A stretch of DNA of 64,000 bases from Pelodera strongyloides (taxonomy: Eukaryota; Nematoda; Chromadorea; Rhabditida; Rhabditidae). This document shows, one piece after another, positions 35,100 through 48,055 of the stretch; the stretch's first letter is position 1, and each line of letters opens with the position of its first letter. The notes beneath the pieces were generated by a model that saw only the letters and a program-made list of their open reading frames with translations, made no database searches and was not told the origin of the DNA. Location of the stretch: the NCBI GenBank assembly GCA_036852015.1, contig JAANDG010000216.1:153328-217327 (forward strand). The letters run 5' to 3'. Position numbers and translations under genes: made by a program.

Positions 35100-36120
35100 T
35101 GCAGAGTGCCATTTTGACATTGAAATTGAAAAAGAGGAAACAGGGGGAGAGAGAGAGAGGGAGAGAGAGAGAGGGAGAGAGAGAGAGCGTCATCAGGCAC
35201 AGGGAGACGAGCTAGAGGGAGCGAGGAGAATGAGCGGCCGTAGAGACGTCTCTAAATACTAAATCGGTGTGAAGCAAAGTCAGACATCGCGTTGATCTGA
35301 GAGTCTTAGACGCTGTGACTCCGAAATGCTTGCTGAGACTTAGAGCCGAAACAGTTCGGAACGGATTGAATCCCCCTTAGTTTTCCCATAATGAGAACGA
35401 GAGGCAAAGCGGGAAGATGAAAGAAAAAGAGAGAAAAAAGTCGTGGGAGGGAATGAATCGAAAGAGAGACAGATATGGCTAGGAGCACGAGTGCTCTATT
35501 CTGTAGAGAGAAGAGACATTGACGACAAAAATAGGCGGGCGAACCAGCACATGGCTTCGTTCAGTATGTCCCATTTAGCTTCGTTGGGGTGGAGGTACTG
35601 ATCCCACACTTTCGGACTACGGTGCTTTTTGGTTTTCTTAGCATCCACTCTGTCGCTATCCGAAGATATGCTCACTTCATGGCAAACTTCTCATTTTTAG
35701 ACAAAAAAAGTGTCGATCAGTTTTTTTACGTCAGTGCCCCGTCCCTATGCGTAAGGACGCAGCTCTTATTAGATTCGTCAGTTGATATTGAATTTTATCA
35801 AAACTTTGTCATGTTAATTATGCAAATATATTTGGAATAATCTTTGAATAATCATTTGGTTGTCATTGGTAAACTTTAGTTCCATACACAATGTCTTGGT
35901 TTGCGCGTAGGAAGTCCCGCAAGTATGTATTCTATTATTTCTGGGTCTCACGATGAGCATAATGTAAAACAATATTCTCCTTGTAACGAGAATATGAAAA
36001 GTAAATCTCCATTCTAAGTTCTCTTCTGTACTACTCAAAACATACTCTCTGTAATTCAAACGTTGTGTTTATGTTACTATATTGCACGATACATCGCGAT
36101 GTGCACTCTTTTTTTAGATC
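35100..36120. other. Intergenic, upstream of cth
   Basis: A GA-rich microsatellite occupies about 35139-35190, and a purine-rich stretch runs to about 35480. No exon supported. The presumed cth promoter lies in the last few hundred bases; I see no specific motif. Confidence 0.4.
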
Positions 36121-36131
36121 TTTTTTTTTAG
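36121..36131 (+). promoter_or_regulatory. Likely spliced-leader acceptor of cth
   Basis: A run of nine T followed by AG, 49 nt before the cth start codon with no upstream coding exon in phase, matches nematode trans-splice acceptors. Confidence 0.5.
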
Positions 36132-36180
36132 GAGTTCAAAGACCCCGCTTGGGCCCATCGAAGTAGAAAAGACAAATAAA

Positions 36181-39100
36181 ATGGCCGCTACCCAGGACAA
36201 ATTCCCAGGAATCGGTACCATCGCTATCCATGCAGGACAGGAGCCCGAACAGTGGGAGATGCTCCAGGTGAGCAATTAACAGGGAGGCCTTATACCGTAA
36301 TCCGTACAAATATGTTGTACATATCGCTCTTTGATGTATCTCATACAAATATGTGTACATACTCAAGGATCTGGGGTTTATTCTTTATCAACATACATTG
36401 TTGCATGGGTATGAGTAGGGGTTTGATCATGATCGTTCATAAAGAGCCCTCTCTCTCAGTCTCTCTCTCTCTATCAATTGCTTCCTCCATCGTTCGTGTA
36501 ATAAATTTCAAACCCCAATCGCAACGTGCTTTTTCCCAGAAAAGCGTATCGATAACCCCCGTCACAGGCCGTAATCAATCCCATCATATGATAAGGATTT
36601 AACAGTTTCTGGCTGTGTAAAATACTGGTTTTATCGCTGAGCATGTCACCTTGAACCCTCCAAATTATCTTTTTATGGGTTTTATCGCTACTGGCAACAC
36701 CATATGGAATTAGGAAATGGAACAGAAAGCAGCATGTTGTAGTGGTTCCATTCTGGGAACTTTTGATGGACTAATGGGAGAGATTCTGGGTTACAGTTAC
36801 AGTTACAGTGTCATGGAAGGAAATACATATATATAGAAGCAGAATTGTATACTATAACTATACTACGGTACGGTAATCAACTTTATCGCAAGTCTGTAGC
36901 ATAAAACCTATACGGATTAATATTGTCTACATGGAATTTCTTAGAAACTTACCTTACCAATAATTCTTTGCAGGTCGTCCCTCCCATCTCCATGTCCTCT
37001 ACCTACAAACAGGAGAGACCTGGAGAGCCCAAAGGACACGACTACTCACGTGCCGGAAACCCCACCAGAGACGTGTTGGAAAAGTGCCTCGCCGGACTTG
37101 AGAATGCTAGATACAGTATGTTACTTGGAAAGCTTTATCTTGAGATGGTTTTGTGTACTGTGGACTGGATGCAGGACATTAGGTTACACTCTAGCTATCT
37201 TCCATTACAGTATGCCGTTTAGAGGCTACCGTTACCGTTGTCTTTTGGGGCCATCGCTGAGCTTGCTATAATTATGCCGTTTGCAGGTCATGTATTCTCC
37301 TCGGGACTTGCGGCTTCTATGGCCATGGTCAACATTCTGAAGACTGGTGATCACATCATCTGCTCCGACGATGTTTACGGAGGTTGGTGGTGTTTTGATC
37401 TAATTGGTCAAAAAATTACCGTAGTCTGATGCACTGCAAACTGTAATATTGATACCAAAGTTTGCGGTAATCACCTAAAACCTATACTTCAGGAACTCAG
37501 CGTTTCCTCCGCAAGGTCTCTGTTCCACAGCATGGAATCCAGGTCGACTTTGTTGATCTGACCAACCACGACCAATTGGAAAGCGTCTTCAAGCCACACA
37601 CCAAGGTGAGTAAAGCTGCGTTGCTTGATTCGGTTGGGAGATTTTTATATACCAAAAACCATTTGGTGACCGCTTTTGGTGACCATGTGGTGACCAGTTG
37701 AGCTTGATAACGACAAAAGCACCAAGTTGTCACCAAATGGGTTTGCCCAAAAAACTGAACCGTCACCAAAAGATTCTTCCGTTTCCCACGTGGTGGAGAA
37801 TCGGATGTACAACAACATCATAAGGTCGGGCTTCATAGGTATGCTAATTGCATGTTAGTACGGTTTTGTTTCAGATGGTCTGGTTCGAGTCCCCATCCAA
37901 CCCTCTACTCAAGGTTGTCGACATCGCTTTCGTCGTGGCCGCCGCCAAAAAGCACAATCCCGATATTCTCGTTGTCGTCGATAACACATTTATGAGCCCA
38001 TACTTCCAGGTACTATCATTATACGTCTACTAATTTTGAATTTTGACCTCATCTCCGAGACGTGTAGATAAGTTTGATTGCAATCGGGTAATGAGAAATC
38101 CGCTGCGATAAACTCAAAAGATCCAAAAACTGTTTCATTCAGCGCCCCCTTTCCTTTGGCGCAGACGTCGTTGTCCATTCGATCACCAAATACCTGAACG
38201 GACACTCTGATGTAGTGATGGGAGCAGCCGTTACTGACCGGGATGACATCAAGCAACATCTTTTCTTCCAGCAACTCGGTAAGATATAGCGAGAAGAGCC
38301 AATTTCTTAGAAATAAAACAGGAAAGGAAGAAATACTGGATTGCGCATGGTTAGCTTGAGTCTCAATCCATTAGTATTTGGTGTAGATTAATTTCCGTAA
38401 ATTATATATTGAAAAGAGTATGTATCGTCATTGAAAATGAATAAGACACTCTGACAGGTCACTCATCCAATGAAATTCCTGCCCCTCTAATTCTGATCAT
38501 TTTTTAGCCGTTGGTGCGATCGCCTCTCCAATGGATTGCTTCCTCGTCAACCGTGGTCTGAAGACTCTTCATCTCAGAATGCAAAGGCACTACGAGAATG
38601 CACTCCAGGTCGCCCAGTGGCTCGAGAGCAACGAGAGAATTGAGAGCGTATGTTTCTGTTCTAGTGAGGAAAGGACATTCATTGTTAGGCTATCTTTTAC
38701 ACATATGCGTGTAATTATTTCACTAGGCTTCATAGAACGGTGACTTATTGGGCACCACTGAGTAGTATGTGTCATCTAGCACTGAGAGGCTCACGTATCG
38801 GTGTGTACGTGTACATGTACTATGTTAAACCCAAGAAGTTACCGATTCGAACAAATATCATATCCACTCGACATGTTGCTGGCGGTTGTGTACGGTAGAA
38901 TTCCCTTGTGTGCAATCATGTTCTTTAGGTGTTATACCCTGCCCTTCCCTCTCACCCGCAACACGAGGTGCACAAGAAGCAGACAAAGGGAATGTCGGGA
39001 ATGATCTCCTTCTATCTGAAGGGAGAGTTGGAGCAGAGCAGAACCTTCCTTTCCGCATTGAAGGTTGGATCTATACAGGTTTACGTGGGAGAGAGAGAAG

Positions 39101-39719
39101 AGCGAGAGAACAGGAAGGCTTTATTTACATTTTCCTTTTCAGATTTTCACCCTCGCCGAGTCTCTGGGCGGATTCGAGTCCCTAGCTGAACTCCCTTCAA
39201 TCATGACGCACGCCTCCGTGCCTGCTGAGGTACAGTATCTCTCTTTACTAAATCTCGTCACGAATGTTCGCTTCAGGATATTGGATATTGCTTAATTAGA
39301 TCGGTAGCTGTTAGGAAGAACACATTTTTTGAACACACAATTCACGACGTCTTACTTTTGTCGGGCATTACCTTCGCAGTTCCAAGTCCAAATCAAATGG
39401 AATTGAAGTAAAATTATTTTAAGGATTTGTTTTAGGACCGCAAAAAGTTGAAAATTACTGACAACCTGATCCGACTATCCGTTGGTGTGGAGGACGTTGA
39501 AGATCTGATTGCTGATCTCGACCAGGCACTCAAGCTTGCAGTGAGTTTTCATTAGTAGTTAATAAAGTTAATATATTTCCGTTTTTATGAACTTACAGTG
39601 TGAAAACTGATAACAGTGAGTTTGTGAACGTACGTTGGAAATACACCATAGGAAATTACCTAATTTAGGTTTCGGAATCACTAACAAAGTAATTTTGCTT
39701 TCAGATTCCTTCCCTTTAA
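36181..39719 (+). CDS. cth: Cystathionine gamma-lyase (11 exons)
   Basis: Exons 36181-36267, 36974-37115, 37287-37382, 37493-37605, 37875-38009, 38143-38278, 38508-38647, 38929-39063, 39143-39229, 39436-39540 and 39705-39719 join in phase to 396 aa, normal for this PLP enzyme. Cytosolic; it cleaves cystathionine to cysteine, 2-oxobutyrate and ammonia in transsulfuration and can make H2S. Landmarks: [51 protein letters not shown], and the PLP lysine Lys207 in [11 protein letters not shown]; the C-terminal half has FTLAESLGG and IRLSVGVED. The last exon has only four codons plus stop (IPSL); reading through the last donor would end VSFH instead. AATAAA at 40251. A GGTGAC-rich repeat lies in intron 4. 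Nematodes often have two paralogues, so which one this is stays open. Confidence 0.93.
37655..37815 (-). repeat. GGTGAC-rich dispersed repeat, copy B
   Basis: Inverse relative to 31480-31690; shares TTTGGTGACGGTTCAGTT and CCATTTGGTGAC on the minus strand. Internally palindromic. In the fourth intron of cth. Confidence 0.6.
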
Positions 39720-40250
39720 CTACCCGGTTGTGCGTCACTCTCGATCTCTTTCTGCTCCTCGATCGGCTAGCACTCTCTTCTTTCTCTGCTAGTAAAGTCT
39801 CTCTAGTCTGTCGAATAGCTATTACTGTATTTACAAGTGGTCCTAAGGACTGGTATTATTGTTTTACATCTCGTATGTAGTTTTGTGCTTGTATCAGTTC
39901 TATCGGTTGCGTGAAACAATTTACCTAGTATGAAGATTGTTATCCATATAGGTATGCGGTTCTTCTAGATAGATTAATACAGATCGTTTCCTCAAAATCT
40001 GCTTTTTCTTCTCTTCATTCCTTTTATTGATTAGGAAAATTTTATCAACAAGTACAAACTACGAGCATTTTTAGTATGTTATCATACTTGTTTGCATTCA
40101 TACTTATTTGTTCCTCGTGTTGGGTAAAATATGCATTGTACTTACGTGGGTTACAAACTCCTCGCTGTCTTATTAACGAGCCATATTCGATATTTATGGT
40201 GAAATTAATAATTTGGGTTTTTTTACCGTATTTTATTTTGTCGCATCGAC

Positions 40251-40256
40251 AATAAA
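40251..40256 (+). terminator. Poly(A) signal of cth
   Basis: AATAAA 532 nt after the cth stop, the first good signal downstream. Confidence 0.5.
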
Positions 40257-40369
40257 ATGTTATTCAATTGTGTTGTACGTGTATCACATTCATAGGAAAT
40301 GCATGAACTCATTTGGTAACAGTTCACTGGTTTTTTCGTGGATCTGCCCGCGACATTACTACGTTCTTA

Positions 40370-40640
40370 AGCGCGCGGTGCGGTTACGGCTAGACCCATA
40401 AAAAAGGCGTGCGCGCGGCTACCCGTGCGATGCGCCGATTGTTACTCGCACGATGCGGTTACGGCTACCCGCACAATGCGGTTACGGCTACCCGCACGAT
40501 GCGGTTACGGCTACCCGCACGATGCGGTTACGGCTACCCGCACGATGCGGTTACGGCTACCCGCACGACCGTTTCCGAGAAAGTGTACGCGCGGTTAGGC
40601 GTAGCCGCGTCGGGCGCCCGTGGACCTGAGTATGGTTCGT
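40370..40640. repeat. 23-bp minisatellite in a GC-rich patch
   Basis: Five near-perfect copies of GCGGTTACGGCTACCCGCACGAT-type unit (23 bp) at 40455-40569, with degenerate flanking copies. Frames are open through it only because of composition. It lies just past the cth poly(A) signal. Confidence 0.85.
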
Positions 40641-41158
40641 TGAAACAACATGCGAGTAACCGTGTGGTCATTGGTTGAAAAATACATAGATGCGAAAAGA
40701 AGTTGACACAACAAAAGCGAGGAAGAATTATATGTTAAAGGTGTTGCAGTTTATTCACGCAAAATAATGTATTCAAACCGTTTAGCGTCTGGTTGTTCTG
40801 TATGTGCTGTTGTTTGTCCGAGGTGGTACCACACTTACAGTCACTATACTCTTTTTGCTGTTCTTGTCGGATACCATGGATCTGGTAATGGTGGCTGCCT
40901 CGGAGCAAATGTAACCCTAAATAGGAGCGGTTCTGGTGGCTGGCTCGGAGCAGGTAAGGTGGCTGCCTTGGAGCAGATAAGATACTGTTCATATTCAGTA
41001 GCACTACGGTGGATTAGAATAGTTCCGAAATTAGTGTACGTGCGTACGTGGGTGGCGGCGTTACTGTAGCGCATTTTTTTTCTATTCGACAACGACTAAC
41101 CATAAGTACCGTCACAGATACTTAGAAACGACTTGCTTGCCAAACTTTTTATTATTAT

Positions 41159-44097
41159 TTAAGAATAAAAACTCTCTGGGACAATACTCATAGTTTTATT
41201 GCATGCGGCACCCACACCGCCACCGGAAAATTGTGATTGAGAAGTAAGTAATATGATAACGAAGTTTCTCACCATGCTCGTTATTTTAATAACGTTATGC
41301 ACATGTAGGCGAAACGGACGGTTCAGGAAATAATACACAAAAATATTTAGTGCGGAATTAGCGCAAGTCGTCCAGACGGCGGGTTTTGAGATGGCATCGG
41401 AGACCTTAACTTATGGTTAGTGATAACTTTGATAACATTGGTAAATTACAGTATTGATCTTAATCTTAATGCTCATCGTTATAGTGCACAACGTACAAAA
41501 GAAGACATTAGCACCATAATATTATTAAGCGTAAAAATGTAGTCCGAGCTGCTTTTTTATAATTTTTCGTTTCAGAAGAATTCGAGACCTACATCCCCGA
41601 TCCAGACCGAACAAAGCGATATAACATTGGGTATCGACACGAGTATAGTGGATAAGAAAGATATAACTAACTGATATCGGATACGTTCAAGTTGAGCAGA
41701 GGAACGGGCCAATTTCAACCTTCAATGAGGTTTTTTTAAATATCGACAAGTACTACGATTATCCATTAAAAATGGATAGTAATGGATGTGGGTTTTTTCT
41801 GAATTATGTTTGCTTGCACAGAAATACGGTCGTCAAACGGTTTGACCAGTAAAAACCAGAGAACCGTCGTCAAATGGATTCCCCCGTTTTCTAAGTTGAC
41901 AGCAAGCATTTACAGAAACAGTTCAACTTATGTTTATCCGCCTTTTCGGAGATCTATCCACATTTTATACCTGATTTTATTTTCAGAATTATATATTCGT
42001 ACTATTATTTGTTTAATGTTTACCTTCTTGTCGCCATTAGATATGAGTGAACATTGAGCAGGGTACCGATCGAATAACCAAGCACATTGGTCAGATAAAT
42101 AAATGTACCATAATTATCGCCGAATGCCGCTTTTCTGCCACAGTAGTATTTTGCCTAAAATGAGAAAATTTTCTCTGGGTCTCTTCGTCTCTGATAAGGA
42201 GGAAGAGGTATTGGGACGCAATGAAAACTGGCAATAGACTCACTTTTTCGGCTCGTTTTGTGTAGGCGAGCACAAATCCAACAATAAGTGAGCCGATGAC
42301 GAAAAGAACGGTTGACCCGATGAGAACAAAGTGCCTATAAATTAGAGAAAATCAAAATTGAAGCAGAAAACCAGTAAACACAATTAAAAGAGAAGCAGAA
42401 AGAGCAGGTCACAGCCACCAACCCAGGGTGAAATTTCTCATGAAGTTTAAGGACTCAGTCTTCTAAGCATGCAACACCGTCATCACACCACTAATTTATA
42501 TGTTTTCACGGTATACGTCTGTGATGTACAATTTTCTTCACATTCAACTACTCAGCGTCATTGGTTTGAATTTTTCATTATGAAACATATTCATTTATGT
42601 TTTTAGATTTTAATACATCTCATAAATTTACCTCATTACGTGCCCATCAATCCTTTGTCTATAGTAAACTGGAAACGTGACAGCCAAGGCCCGTTCCACG
42701 CCCATAGTAACTTGCACCATTGGACCCCAGAGATCACCTGACATAATTAAAGATTATTATATTCATTAATATTATAATTCTTAGCCAAGGCCAAGCTGAC
42801 GTATCAAATGAGAACAACAAAGCTAAGAACATCCAATTTTCGTTGTTGGATACGATGAGCTGTCGTGTTAGGCTATGCATATGCACACTGCACACTGCAC
42901 AGTGTTTATAATTAGTAAATTGTAACTAGTTTGTAATTAATCCATAAACTAAAAGGAGAGAAAAGTTCTGTATATTTTCTATTTTCAACTTGCTACACTT
43001 TTTCTCATTCCGTTTCCATTTTTCAAATGAAGATTCACAAATTTGGTAATTGAAAATGGATCTTATAAATACCCTCATATAAAAGTTTTTGCCCGCTTAC
43101 CCACTCCACGTAACCATAACCACGGTTCAATGGCACATATCCAAGGATTCCTAACAGGGATTGTCAACGTGTCGTAGGCGGCAGAATATAAATCAACGCG
43201 GTTCATCCCCATAAACATAATCGCAAGCGTGTTGGAAAAATCAGCAAGTCCAAGGGTAATTATAATCTGAAGAAGCTTAGACCATAATCGAAACAAAAGA
43301 AACCCGCGCGTTTTTATTGGAATACTATACTGGTTGACCAGCTTTTCATAGGATTTGGATTCTATTATTAAATCTTTTGTAATATCATTAGTGCATAAAA
43401 AACATTACTCGCCAAGTACCTTATGTTTTCCTCGAAAATGTACAGACGTAAAGAGGATAAGTAATAACACGACGTTTATGGCAGAACAGACTGCTCCGAA
43501 AATAACGTTCACCTAAAATGTTTCGCTGACCAGAGATTGATAGTTATATCACGTTGATGGACATACACTTGTTCAAAAGGTTGCCGTAAGACATTATAAT
43601 AATTTATAATTTATTACGCACAAAGACAATCAAAGAAAGCAATGTAACGTGCAGTTTGTGTTATAAAATACACATAATAAATAAAACATTGCGCAAATTC
43701 ACAGCGAAAAATATTGACAAGTGGGCCAACTAATGACTAATGCATTATATACTCTAGAACATATACTTTATCGGAAACTACGAAAAATACTATATTATTG
43801 GTGACATAGAGCATAGAGTTGTTCCGTGGAACTCTATCAAACCATGTCAGGGATATCCGATTAGATTCTCTCCCGCGAAAAGTGTGATTTCATGGTGAAA
43901 ACGATAAAAGTGAGGATCTTAGTAAGTATTCTATGTTCTGTTCTACTGCACTCACTACGAACTTTATTCCACGTAGGAAAAGAGAAGCTTTTTCTTACTG
44001 AGTGATTGGCCACCAGTGCTGGAAAACCGGCGACAAATGATGCATCAACTTCTTCATAGTCGCCCGTTTCTGGTACGGCTCCCGGTAGTACCGACAT
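41159..44097 (-). CDS. Seven-transmembrane chemoreceptor-type GPCR (SRSX-like, 8 exons)
   Basis: Minus-strand exons 44097-43999, 43512-43420, 43266-43101, 42737-42632, 42334-42244, 42154-42024, 41719-41593 and 41404-41159 join in phase to 352 aa. Seven hydrophobic segments are visible: TM1 VNVIFGAVCSAINVVLLLIL, TM2 around LGLADFSNTLAIMF, TM3 ending MGVERALAVTFPVYYR (DRY position is VER), TM4 LIGSTVLFVIGSLIVGFVLA, TM5 YLTNVLGYSIGTLLN, TM6 QLVISFLSTILVSIPNVISL, TM7 CANSALNIFVYYFLNRPFR (NPxxY position). Cys in the loop before TM3 and in YYCGRKA could form the usual disulfide. Likely a chemosensory receptor; the SRSX assignment is from the ERxxAVxFPxxYR pattern. The start is an ATG 33 codons before TM1. 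The acceptors of exons 7 and 8 end in AAG rather than CAG and are the least certain points. Confidence 0.8.
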
Positions 44098-45049
44098 AGT
44101 TGATCTAGAAGTGATTAAACATAGTAATAACGTGAGCTCCACTGATAAGGATTTGCATGAATCACGGGGATAGACATTCGCAACAATTTGCAACAAAAAT
44201 GGTCGCAGTTCAATATTTCAAACTTGATATAACAAACCGCGTATCGTATGTAGAGTAATATATAGCCGACCAAGCCCAGCCCAACCTCCAATTTACAGTA
44301 AAATTACAGTAAACTATTTGAATAGTAGTAACAATTTCCGCAAAAGCGAATAAAAAGTGTCTAATTTCCTGTCAACCTGCGCGTAACTTCCTAGAAAATC
44401 AAGAAGTGATATATATATTTTCTAAAAAAAGCAGATGCTAAATGGATCGGTTCACCTGACTGAAATAGTGTCTGTTTTTTTCTAACCAAAATTTTTAACC
44501 TGTATGAAAGAGGACTTCGATGCACGCACATACACATACAGCATACATCAGTTTTGTTTTACTGTAATAATTAACAACTGCATGCAAATAGTTCAAATAT
44601 TCTTCTCGGAACTCGTAATTAGCTGAGGCCAAGACTATAACCATAATTGCTGCCAAAAGCTATAATTTATCAAAAGAGGAAGTGCATTCGAATGTAGATT
44701 ACTGTATTTTATGGGATCTTTAATAAACAAAACGCCACCTGGCTCAACGAGTCTGTCTAATTGGTTTTGTGCACACGAGTTTTTGTCAGCTGCAATAATA
44801 ATAAAAAAAACTTACCAATATGTTATTACGAATGTGATAATAAAAATAAAATACTAATAAAAAGTAGGTTTATTAAAGGGATAGGGTCACTAGGAATTGC
44901 ACATTTTGAATATTTTATTTTGATAGTATAGCCTATGCTGATCATAATACGAAAATTACAGTAAATTGTCTTTGATCCTCGAGGCACGCTCAAAAGCTAC
45001 GCTACCTCGAAATTATAAAACAACTGGCGTATCATAACCATAACCGTAG

Positions 45050-45219
45050 TTAAACGATACGCCAAACAGTGTTACAAGTGCGAAACAACGTGATAAGGCT
45101 GGAGACGCTAGAAGATGCAGGGCCCTTTATATTCACCCTCTGTCTATCACAACACTCTCTACACCTCTAGCCATGTCACGCTATTTCACACTTGCAATAC
45201 AGTTTGGCGTACCGTTTAA
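45050..45219. mobile_element. Nested TTAA MITE (ACGATACGCCAAAC ends)
   Basis: TTAAACGATACGCCAAACAG faces CAGTTTGGCGTACCGTTTAA; 170 bp. It shares its right TTAA with the next element. Confidence 0.75.
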
Positions 45220-45605
45220 AGGGTATGTCAAGGGGGATTCTGCGCAGCATCTCCAGGCGCGACTAACTAAATCTCAAAAGGCGCCCAATACAGTAACCCA
45301 TAAAAATGGCGCCAGAATAAAATATTTGAGATTTTGTCATAAACGTGAACAACACACGCCGCAACGCAAGCAAATGGGCGCGTTGCGGCGAGCCGGTAAT
45401 TCAAGCCGTCCCGTGGACAGAGATTTGGCTTAGCTCTGTCCGCACGACTAGAATCCCATACTAAAGGAGTTTTTTGGAGGGGTTTGAAATTGTTTTTCTT
45501 CTTACATGAAAGTTTTTGTTTATTTTTATTTTCAGTTTCCTTACCTTCAAAACGCAAGCTTTTTTTTGAGCCCAACATGCAAAACCGGCTTGACATTCCC
45601 TTTAA
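45216..45605. mobile_element. Nested TTAA MITE (AGGGTATGTCAAG ends)
   Basis: TTAAAGGGTATGTCAAG faces CTTGACATTCCCTTTAA. It abuts the previous element through a shared TTAA, suggesting insertion into that element's target duplication. Confidence 0.7.
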
Positions 45606-45728
45606 CTACGGCTGCGGAACGCCAGTTCTTTTATAAATGTTAGGTAGCTTAGCTTCTGAGCATGCTCCTGCCTCGAGTAGCAAAGACAATTTACTGTAAT
45701 TTTCGTATTATGACCAGCATAGGCTATA

Positions 45729-46137
45729 TTAAAGGATCGCAGTCACTTCAAATTCGCCTTTTTACTTCAATTATCCATAAACATGAAAAAGCACCTAGAA
45801 AAATACCATTCCGGTGTCAATTTACTGAAAAATTAACCCAGGGAAAGAAATCCCCTCGGTTGTGTTCTGATAAGGTACAGTATGACAACGACAACTGAGA
45901 CAGCACACCAGACACTTTCCCTCTTCCCCGGTTTTTCAATTGTTTTGTCATCATTGGCAACCGGCCAAGTCCCGTTGCGATTTAGAAAACACCCCATTTT
46001 GTCAACACCAAGGGATGTTTTTCCCTGTGATAAATATTCCGTAAATTGGCATCGGAAAGGTATTTTTCTAGATATCTTTTTATATTTATTGATAATTTAA
46101 GTAAAAAGACGATAATGAAGTGATTGCGATCCTTTAA
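45729..46137. mobile_element. Nested TTAA MITE (AGGATCGCAGTCACTTC ends)
   Basis: TTAAAGGATCGCAGTCACTTC faces GAAGTGATTGCGATCCTTTAA; inserted in the right arm of the 44873-46187 element. Confidence 0.75.
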
Positions 46138-46221
46138 CAATATAAAATTTTCAAACGGTGCAATTCCTAGTGACCCTATCCCTTTAAACGTTTATAAACA
46201 GAGGTATTTAGTTTTCTTGGA

Positions 46222-47115
46222 TATGGATGAGCGGCAGTACGTCGATGATTTGGAATAAATTGCTGAATATTCCCACAATAAGTAGGTGTGCAATGAAGGA
46301 AAACCTTCGGCACTAACTCGGCAAGTTAGGCCCAACACAGCTAAATGGGGATGCTCAGCAAAAACGCTCGTGATTTGCTGGACTAGCATATATGTATAGC
46401 AGAAGGTACTCGTTATCGCGCATAGACCGTGCCGTCATGGTCATGAGTTCAATTACAAAAGTATATATAATTATAATAATTATTACCGTACCTAACTGTT
46501 CTATTATGAGATAAATAGCAAATCTGCTAATTGGTGGCGATAACCTTTAAAGACAACAAGTTTAGTAATGTTTGGTGCAGCTTTGTATCAAAATTAGCTT
46601 GGACATTATTCAGCAAGAACGTTCACCCAATAGCCGATGGTAGATGACGTAGTAGATGCTGATTATATAATTTATATGTTATGAAAAGGGTGGAAGGTTA
46701 TTACAAAACCTCCATCACTAACAATAAGAAAAGGGAAATTCTTGTCACTTCTGCGCAGTATTTCTGTTCTTTTTTTAGAAACACCAAAGTCCTGCTCTAG
46801 TTTCATCCATAAAAAGGAAACATAGAGGGTAATAACTTCAAACCTATAAAGATTTTTGGTCAGTCGCTTGCACCTTTATAATTAGTGTACATATTGTGTA
46901 CGTGGGCCGGTCCTTTGGCGTTTGGCTTCTAATAAGTATAGTAGGGATAAAAAGGTCGCGTCAAAAAATTTCCTTTTAACATAATACATCATTTATTACG
47001 CATATGAAAAATTAATTGCGCAAGATTTGTCAAAATAAAACCAATATTTTTTTGGGTGTTTGTACCGTGGGTGCGCTCTTGAGGACGAATAGGAAATTAC
47101 TTTACGAATTAAATT
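46222..47115 (-). repeat. Repeat A, left copy (outer flank of Penelope-like element)
   Basis: About 895 bp, essentially identical by eye and in the same orientation to 52249-53143. Contains a short minus-strand ORF of about 55 codons (46389-46222) in both copies that I do not recognise. It abuts repeat B exactly. Confidence 0.85.
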
Positions 47116-47441
47116 AATAAAAGAGGAAGCAAATTGGGAAGATATAAGTGAATAAATTCAACAAACTAACGTGAATATACCATATGTAATACGGTAACCC
47201 CGTTTCGACCCTTCGCATACGAGGATTTTGCCACCGTTGGGTCTCATCAGTGCGATGACGGTAGGCTTAGGCAGTGAGAAAGAAAGGTAAAGTAGATATT
47301 GAGAAAGGGATAGAGAGACAAATGTTATAGAGTATGTAAAGAAACATATAAGGTTATAGAGTAAAAGTGTACAAAATAATAATAAAAACCGAATAAGAAA
47401 CTAACCTTGACCGCGGGTGTAATAGTACCTGAATATCCTTA
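47116..47441 (-). repeat. Repeat B, left copy (pLTR-like)
   Basis: 326 bp, matched by 51920-52250 (331 bp) with one 4-bp and one 1-bp indel. Direct repeats bracketing the coding body are typical of Penelope-like elements (pseudo-LTRs). Confidence 0.85.
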
Positions 47442-48055
47442 CAAAAAGGGACAAGTAGATAATAAATAAACAAAATGCAGAAGAAAGTATAAAACTAACC
47501 TTGTATATGTCCTCAAACCTCAAAATAACTAGGTAGGAATACATCAATAAGTAAGAAGTACTACGAAAGGGTATGGAGCAATGCAAGACGAGAGGAATTG
47601 GAAAGGGATGTAGTGTGTAGTATTGATTGGGTAAGAGTACATGACATAAACCTAGTGTTAGAATATATAGGTAAAGTTTATGAACTATGTGGTCCGTTGA
47701 AAAGAATTAGTTATCCATAAGTGAAAATAGTATGTCGTAGATTACGGTTACAAATTTTGCATAATAGGGAAGAATCGACAGAAATGCAAAATTAAAGGTT
47801 GTCGACCCAACTGTTGAGACTTTTAGTAGAGGTATCGTATTTAAGACTAATAATAGGTACTTATTAAATGATTTTTTGATAGTTTTGAGTACAACGTCTT
47901 TGGGGTAATTGTTGGAGAGCGCTTGATAATGAATGAATGGATTTTGGATTTGAAAGAAATAAGCTGGGAAGTGCATCTATGAATACGTATTACTTCACCT
48001 TGGATACAGTTTACTTTAATATGGTCACATATATGACTGTCATACATAGGAAATC

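Larger units (their letters stand above)
44873..46187. mobile_element. Large TTAA palindromic element with nested insertions
   Basis: TTAA-AGGGATAGGGTCACTAGG left and CCTAGTGACCCTATCCCT-TTAA right. Inner arms around 44935-45000 and 45660-45728 match inversely (TTACAGTAAATTGTCTTTG / CAAAGACAATTTACTGTAA). Three further TTAA elements lie inside it. No protein-coding sense; all ORFs are by-products. Confidence 0.85.

Noticed and set aside
40409..40678. 89-aa ORF over the minisatellite
   Set aside because: Composition-driven; the repeat unit of 23 bp rotates the frame and there is no start or splice context.
41203..41655. Plus-strand three-exon small protein (about 61 aa, ends GYRHEYSG)
   Set aside because: All junctions were in phase, yet the minus strand there encodes TM6 and TM7 of the receptor (NVISL and CANSALNIFVYYFLN), completing a seven-helix protein; the plus reading is antisense chance.
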